The translations under genes and the position numbers were made by a program. Positions 61,529-64,000 of a stretch of 64,000 nt of DNA are shown here, piece after piece (positions within the stretch are counted from its first letter, which is position 1; every line of letters starts with the position of its first letter). This stretch comes from Pseudoscleropodium purum (lineage: Eukaryota > Streptophyta > Bryopsida > Hypnales > Brachytheciaceae). The notes under the pieces are model-generated. The model had not been told where the DNA came from and ran no database searches. It saw only the letters and a list, made by a program, of their open reading frames with translations. The DNA lies in NCBI GenBank assembly GCA_963969395.1, contig OZ017797.1, positions 7,254,001-7,318,000 on the forward strand, in the 5' to 3' direction.

Positions 61529-64000
61529 TTACAGAACATTTTCTGTGAACGTCTGGCTGGGGGTTCTATGCAGTAAAATGTTTTCCTGTGTGGAGTATAA
61601 AGATGCATAGTGGCCACCTTTTGCAAGTAAAGTTGAGTGAGTCCCCTCTTCAACCAACTTGCCACCGTCTAACAAGAAAATTCGATCAGCTCGTCGCACT
61701 GTTTCAAGTCGATGGGCAATAACAAATACCTACAGGACGTGGACCCAAAATTAGAATACATCCAAAATTGAAAGAGGAAATCATGGCTTTTGCGCGCATG
61801 GAATTCATCACAAGCTAAACTAGGTTACGGGGATCCCATGAACTACAATGATGTGGTTACCCATGAGTAGTGGAGATTGCAAGAAGTATTGCAGTCATCT
61901 CCAATTAGCATTAACAGTGTAATCTGCAACTTAGTCTTGCAGAAGTTAAAATCTACCCCATAGATCATGAAGCAATAGCATAATTCCGACTGGCTGCAAT
62001 ATAAGATCAGATCACTAGATTCAAATGACACGAATAACATATTCAGGGAGAGGAAACCCACAGTGTGGTCAATCATCAGGCCTTCCAAGGCTTCCTGCAC
62101 CAGCTTCTCTGACTTGTTATCAAGAGCAGAGGTCGATTCATCTAATATCAGAATTGATGCCCCCTGGTAAACCGCTCTAGCTATGGCCAGCCTGATCACA
62201 AAGACGACAACCGAATAATTATTATGTTAAAAACATTACTGAGAACACCAGTGCATCACGAGCAGCGTGATTTCCAATTATCCTTTTTCCTACCATGTAG
62301 TCTATCAAGAATAAAAAACTTCACCAAATGTAAAAGTAACTGAAGGGTACGGTGGTAGACCTTGGGATCAAATCTAATCTTCCCTGTCTCCTACATCCCT
62401 TAGAATATTGTGAGAGTGTTGAAAGAAAGTGAGATGATGGAAAAACGGTAGGTAGTAGGGGAGCATATTTTTAAAGGCAGATGAGGGTGCAAATCAAACT
62501 GACATAAAACCCACACTGAATAAAGAGAAAATACCTCTGACGTTGTCCACCACTGAGAGTTGCAGCACGGTCACCCAAATGTGTATTGTAACCATGAGGA
62601 AGATGCTTGATAAAGACATCAACATTAGCCATTCGCCCAGCTTCTTTTATTCTTTCCATGTCAAATGCTTCACTCATATCTCCATAGGCAATATTCTCTG
62701 CTACCGTTCCAGTGAATAACGTCTGTCAGCCATAGCCACAACCACAGTGTCAATCACACCCTGAAAAAAACTAAAGATCAAACTTCAACCAGCAACTTCA
62801 CGAGGGGGAAATGCATACCGTGTCTTGAGGAACGATTGCAACGAGTTTCCTTAAACTCTTCAAGTCAAAGTCGCGTACGTCATGCCCATCGATCCGTATA
62901 CTTCCTGCACATTCAGAAGTACAGACCTTCAACATCCCAATTAAACAAAAATGTTCAGTATCTGAGCAAAAGAGTCTTCCATTTATCCTGAATAAAAGAA
63001 AAGATGAAAAATGCTATTTTATGATGAATAACGCTAAAGTTTAAGTGATAAAGTTAAATTAAATAAACCCTACCAACTGAGAGTCGTTTAAGGCAATTTC
63101 TAATGCCAACCCTGTAAATTGTAACGCATCAAAATTTCTTGGAACACATTTGGGGAGAGGGTTTTCTACAACCTGAAGTCGAGTAAGAGAGATCGAAAAC
63201 AGAGAGAAAAAACACTACCTCATCAACAATTTCAGACCACAACACAGAGGCAAGAAGATTAGATCATCAACCCTAATTGGCAGTACCATGACTACAGAAA
63301 AGGACAGCCTGATCATCTAATCAGTCACCTTGAACAGGGTCGTAGAGGCGGAGCAGCAACTTCGCTAAGGTGCTTTTCCCACTTCCCGAGGAACCTACAA
63401 GTGCCACTGTCTCTCCCGCACGGACTTTCAAGGAGAAATCGTTCAGCACCCATTTGGAAGTGTCCTTGTACCGAAAGGCCACATTACAAAACTCTATTTC
63501 CCCTGCGACCTTCTCCAGTGTTGCTGAGCTTTTCTGCTCCACTACCTGTATGATGTACGAAATCAAGACTGTACGCAGACTGTGTAAAAAGAAAAACGAA
63601 GAGATTAATCTGTTAGAAGCACGATGCGAAAGATGAAGGCCAACTGTCTATCCAGGAAAATACCTGAAAAAAACTCAGAAAACAACCTCATGAGATGCAT
63701 TATCAGTCAAACCTTCGGTTTATAGATTGTCAGATCAAAAAGTCGTTCGATAGCTGGTTCTCCTTGCTTCAACTCATTATAAGCTTTACCCATAACCTGG
63801 TTCAAAATAATAGGTTAAGGATCAACTGTCTACATTATGTGAGAAAATACAGAAATGTCAAAATGCAAGAGATAATTTCGCATTCTTCTTGAATAATGAT
63901 ACACTGGAAACCGCATCACAGTACCGAAATAGGGTAATAAGATGTATGAGCAAGCTTGATTTAGAAAACAGAAAACCCTCTTTAGAAGATCACTCACCTG
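61529..64000 (-). CDS. ABCB29-like: ABCB29/ATH12-like ABC half-transporter, nucleotide-binding domain (5' part beyond window end)
   Basis: This is the C-terminal ATPase half of an ABC exporter. The sequence [18 protein letters not shown] and what follows match Arabidopsis ABCB29/ATH12, a half-size B-family transporter thought to be plastid-located. Exons on the minus strand are 63796-63713, 63545-63329, 62904-62819, 62722-62535, 62191-62062 and 61729-61529, all in matching phase. Three bases of the previous exon (64000-63998, then GTGAGT) are at the window edge. Walker A is [10 protein letters not shown]-loop IVPQDT, signature LSGGQRQR, Walker B ILILDE, D-loop SALD and H-loop IAHR; all catalytic elements are present. 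The stop is at 61531-61529. The membrane domain and any transit peptide lie right of the window, so location and substrate rest on family knowledge only. The gene looks functional. Confidence 0.93.

Overview
This is a stretch of a plant nuclear genome. The genes have GT-AG introns, and their protein families are typical of land plants: an AHK1-type osmosensing histidine kinase, a Pumilio RNA-binding protein of the APUM9-12 type, and an ABCB29/ATH12-type ABC half-transporter. A PAS-receiver protein without a kinase core, compact gene islands in very AT-rich repeat-filled spacers, and a Pumilio that also carries a CCCH zinc finger suggest a non-seed plant (moss, liverwort, lycophyte or fern) more than a flowering plant. 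I cannot name the species from sequence alone.

Layout. (1) 1-6.0 kb: the 5' part of an AHK1-like hybrid histidine kinase on the minus strand, cut by the left edge, plus its leader. (2) 6.0-18.9 kb: AT-rich spacer with tandem repeats and at least two families of short non-autonomous transposons. (3) 18.9-24.6 kb: a plus-strand gene whose 13 exons join with consistent splice phases into a 578-residue protein: coiled coil, PAS domain, linker, complete receiver domain, no kinase. (4) 24.6-29.0 kb: spacer with a degenerate pentanucleotide/hexanucleotide-like array and a TTAA-flanked element. (5) 29.0-36.2 kb: a 968-residue CCCH-plus-PUF protein on the minus strand with GC-rich leader. (6) 36.2-61.5 kb: long gene-free spacer with nested elements and mini- and microsatellites. 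(7) 61.5-64.0 kb: the nucleotide-binding domain of an ABCB29-like half-transporter on the minus strand, running out of the right edge.

Biology. The kinase and the PAS-receiver gene are divergent two-component genes about 17 kb apart. The kinase keeps its phospho-acceptor histidine, and the receiver keeps all canonical phosphorylation residues, so a phosphorelay link is possible but unproven. The Pumilio and the ABC transporter are unrelated neighbours.

The two strongest new observations are the PAS-receiver protein and a set of 0.6-1.2 kb elements flanked by TTAA with termini of the type CCCCTAAA. They look like piggyBac-type MITEs, and one has an apparent empty site elsewhere in this window. 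I saw no tRNA, rRNA, CRISPR or autonomous transposase gene.
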